This document shows positions 6,740 through 7,960 of a stretch of 7,960 nucleotides of DNA, piece by piece; position 1 is the first letter of the stretch; the number at the start of each line of letters is the position of its first letter. The DNA comes from an uncultured Planctomycetales bacterium (GTDB lineage: Bacteria; Planctomycetota; Planctomycetia; Pirellulales; Thermoguttaceae), in the NCBI GenBank assembly GCA_937889015.1, contig CALARR010000355.1, positions 1 through 7,960 of the forward strand. The letters run 5' to 3'. Made by a program: the position numbers and the translations under genes. The notes beneath the pieces are model-generated. The model was not told the DNA's origin. It was given only the letters and a program-made list of their open reading frames with translations, and searched no databases.

Positions 6740-7738
6740 CTACTTGGCCTTGGTGGATCCGGTCGGCGCCTTGAGCAGTTCCGGCGCCGCCGCACGGAAA
6801 ATCTCCACGACCTGCTCGTCGAAGGCCGGCTCGGGCACATAGCCGGGCATCACGCAGGCCGTGTTCTTCAGCCAGCCGCGAAGCTGCAGGCCCCGCTTAA
6901 GGAAATACGAAAAGTTGGAAAAGGACTGCTTGAGCTGTTCCAAGGCAAACAACTTGCACAGCCCCAGGATGCGCTCTTGATAGGCTTGGGCCTGGGCCTT
7001 GTCGCCGCGCGTCCAGGCGTCGAACAGCGCGACGTGCCACTCGGGAGCCACGTTGCCCAGGGCCGAAACGCAACCGCAGGCGCCCGCCTCCAGGCTGGCG
7101 TAGAGCAGGTTCTCGCAGCCCTGCATCACGGCCAGCTTGGTGTCTTTGGCAACGGCCACCAGGGCCTTCAACCGCTCCATGTCGGTGCTGCTGTCCTTGA
7201 TGGCGATCACGTTGGAATGCTCGGCCAGCCGGCCGACCGTGTCGACCTCGATCGGGGTGGGCATGCGCAGGTGATGATACATGGCCACCGGGATCGGGCT
7301 AGCGTCGGCCACGGCCCGGATGTAGTCGTAGATCTCGGCCTGGCTGAACTTGACGCTGAAGGGGACCATGAAGACGGCCACGTCCGCGCCGTCGGCCGCG
7401 GCGTAGCGCGCGTAGCGGATGATCTGCTTCAGGCCGGTGCCGCTGATGCCCGCGTAGACCAGGGTCGTGTTGCCGGCCCCTTCGCGCGCGGCCTCGGTCA
7501 TGGCGCGCCGCTCTTCCTCGTCCAGGAGAAACATCTCCCCGGTGGAGCCGATCACAAAGACCCCGTCGCACTTCTGCTGGCTGAAGGTCTTGCACAAGCG
7601 GACCATGGCCGCGCGATCGACCTGGCCCGAGGCCTTGCAGGGAGTGATGACGGCCGGGATGACCCCGCGGCAGCGGACCTCGCGCACCGGGAGCCTGGTG
7701 CGCGTCTTGCGCGGCTTGGACTCGAAGCGGTCGAGCAT
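6740..7738 (-). CDS. Dihydrodipicolinate synthase / N-acetylneuraminate lyase family aldolase
   Basis: A 332-residue class I aldolase of the DapA/NanA superfamily, slightly longer than the usual 290-310. It is a TIM barrel with GVIPAVITP at the first strand, GSTGE at 64-68 (the family GTTGE substrate-carboxylate loop), Y154 in the MYHHL strand, and Schiff-base lysine K181 in IAIKDSS. The E. coli DHDPS pattern YNVPSRTG, with its substrate-binding Arg, is replaced by YHHLRMPT, where the Arg is one position nearer the Tyr. Lysine-pathway DHDPS activity is therefore doubtful, and cleavage of a 2-keto acid is more likely. I chose the ATG at 7738 because GGAAGAGAG (7744-7752) precedes it by 5 nt, and the open frame upstream lacks family similarity. 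It is the first gene of the minus-strand set and probably works with the oxidoreductase 75 bp downstream. Confidence 0.88.
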   Translation of the reverse strand: MLDRFESKPRKTRTRLPVREVRCRGVIPAVITPCKASGQVDRAAMVRLCKTFSQQKCDGVFVIGSTGEMFLLDEEERRAMTEAAREGAGNTTLVYAGISGTGLKQIIRYARYAAADGADVAVFMVPFSVKFSQAEIYDYIRAVADASPIPVAMYHHLRMPTPIEVDTVGRLAEHSNVIAIKDSSTDMERLKALVAVAKDTKLAVMQGCENLLYASLEAGACGCVSALGNVAPEWHVALFDAWTRGDKAQAQAYQERILGLCKLFALEQLKQSFSNFSYFLKRGLQLRGWLKNTACVMPGYVPEPAFDEQVVEIFRAAAPELLKAPTGSTKAK

Positions 7739-7743
7739 CGAAA

Positions 7744-7752
7744 CTCTCTTCC
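7744..7752 (-). promoter_or_regulatory. Shine-Dalgarno-like GGAAGAGAG for the aldolase gene
   Basis: This purine-rich stretch ends 5 nt before the ATG at 7738 on the minus strand. It supports that start over codons further upstream in the same frame. Confidence 0.5.
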
Positions 7753-7821
7753 GGCAGATCCCCGGGGACCGATCCCCCTCTACTCCGACACCACTCGCGC
7801 ACGCAGCGCAACTTGATTGCC

Positions 7822-7850
7822 ATCCTACAGTTTCGATCGCGCGCACGCAA
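7822..7850 (-). promoter_or_regulatory. Candidate sigma-70-type promoter for the minus-strand gene set
   Basis: On the minus strand TTGCGT (7845-7850) and TAGGAT (7822-7827) are separated by exactly 17 bp. They match the -35 and -10 consensus at 3 and 4 of 6 positions. The implied leader before the aldolase start is about 75 nt. It includes a GC palindrome TCCCCGGGGA (7759-7768). Planctomycete promoters are poorly defined, so this is only a candidate. Confidence 0.25.
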
Positions 7851-7904
7851 TGGGCCGGCCCCCTTTGCGTCGTCGCCCCTTTCTTGACGCTGGCCGTACG
7901 AACG

Positions 7905-7930
7905 GGTAACCTCGCGTTACCGTGGCGAGG
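7905..7930. repeat. Two overlapping inverted repeats, possible operator or alternative hairpins
   Basis: GGTAAC (7905-7910) and GTTACC (7916-7921) are a perfect 6-bp inverted repeat around CTCGC. CCTCGC (7910-7915) and GCGAGG (7925-7930) form a second one around 9 nt. They share bases, so as RNA they would exclude each other. As DNA, the first is a compact two-half-site operator shape. They lie about 55 bp upstream of the promoter candidate for the aldolase gene and just before the partial repeat at the right edge. Confidence 0.4.
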
Positions 7931-7940
7931 GACGGCATGA

Positions 7941-7960
7941 GAACCTATCCGAGAACCGCC
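7941..7960 (+). repeat. Start of another copy of the 81-bp repeat, cut by the window edge
   Basis: The last 20 bases, GAACCTATCCGAGAACCGCC, match the beginning of the repeat (sense-strand end of units A and B plus the preceding GAA) at 18 of 20 positions. As at the FGE copy, the preceding bases give GAGAAC. Only 20 bases are visible, so a whole unit is inferred. No recognised gene covers this position. An ATG at 7937 with GAGGGA 4 nt upstream could start a rightward gene, but it would read the repeat in a different frame from the other copies. Confidence 0.55.

Noticed and set aside
5816..7816. Long plus-strand open frame of 666 codons
   Set aside because: It is antisense to the oxidoreductase and aldolase genes, with no recognisable domain and compositional signs of a shadow frame.
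7937..7960. Start of a new rightward gene (ATG after GAGGGA)
   Set aside because: Only eight codons are visible, the spacing is short, and the sequence is better explained as the beginning of the 81-bp repeat.

Overview
This 7,960-bp window is GC-rich and most resembles a planctomycete, probably of the Pirellulales type. The evidence is family-level: a membrane-anchored protein that couples what looks like a kinase tail to two SUMF1/FGE-like domains, a secreted amidating-lyase-type beta-propeller, a PF12831-type FAD oxidoreductase with a discoidin-like tail, and a DapA/NanA-type aldolase. No rRNA, tRNA or taxonomic marker is present, so the assignment is an inference.

Layout. Positions 2-2479 (+) hold the 3' part of a large gene: kinase-tail-like region, transmembrane helix, coiled coil, and two FGE-like domains. 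A 152-bp convergent gap follows. Four minus-strand genes then run in one direction, in transcription order: a DHDPS/NAL-type aldolase (7738-6740), an FAD-dependent oxidoreductase (6664-4547), a PAL-like beta-propeller with signal peptide (4420-3407), and a DJ-1/PfpI protein (3201-2632). The gaps between them are 75, 126 and 205 bp, so they may form one loose operon or several units. Together they look like an accessory catabolic or modification set: an exported propeller, a cytosolic redox enzyme, an aldolase or lyase, and an amidase/glyoxalase-like protein. The substrate cannot be read from sequence.

The most unusual signal is a repeat. An 81-bp (27-codon) unit lies in frame and in sense orientation inside two unrelated proteins: once in the first FGE-like domain (1085-1165) and three times in tandem in the oxidoreductase (5591-5833). 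Removing the units restores an uninterrupted, family-like junction in both proteins. The start of a further copy appears at the right edge (7941-7960), apparently outside any recognised gene. This looks like a dispersed, protein-invading short repeat, comparable in behaviour to Rickettsia palindromic elements but with no sequence relation that I recognise.

A second, different repeat of about 150 bp (3258-3407) sits between the DJ-1/PfpI and propeller genes. It has imperfect 25-bp terminal inverted repeats and a hairpin-bearing 38-bp tandem duplication, so it is MITE-like. The right-hand region (7739-7960) holds a weak promoter candidate for the minus-strand genes and two overlapping inverted repeats.
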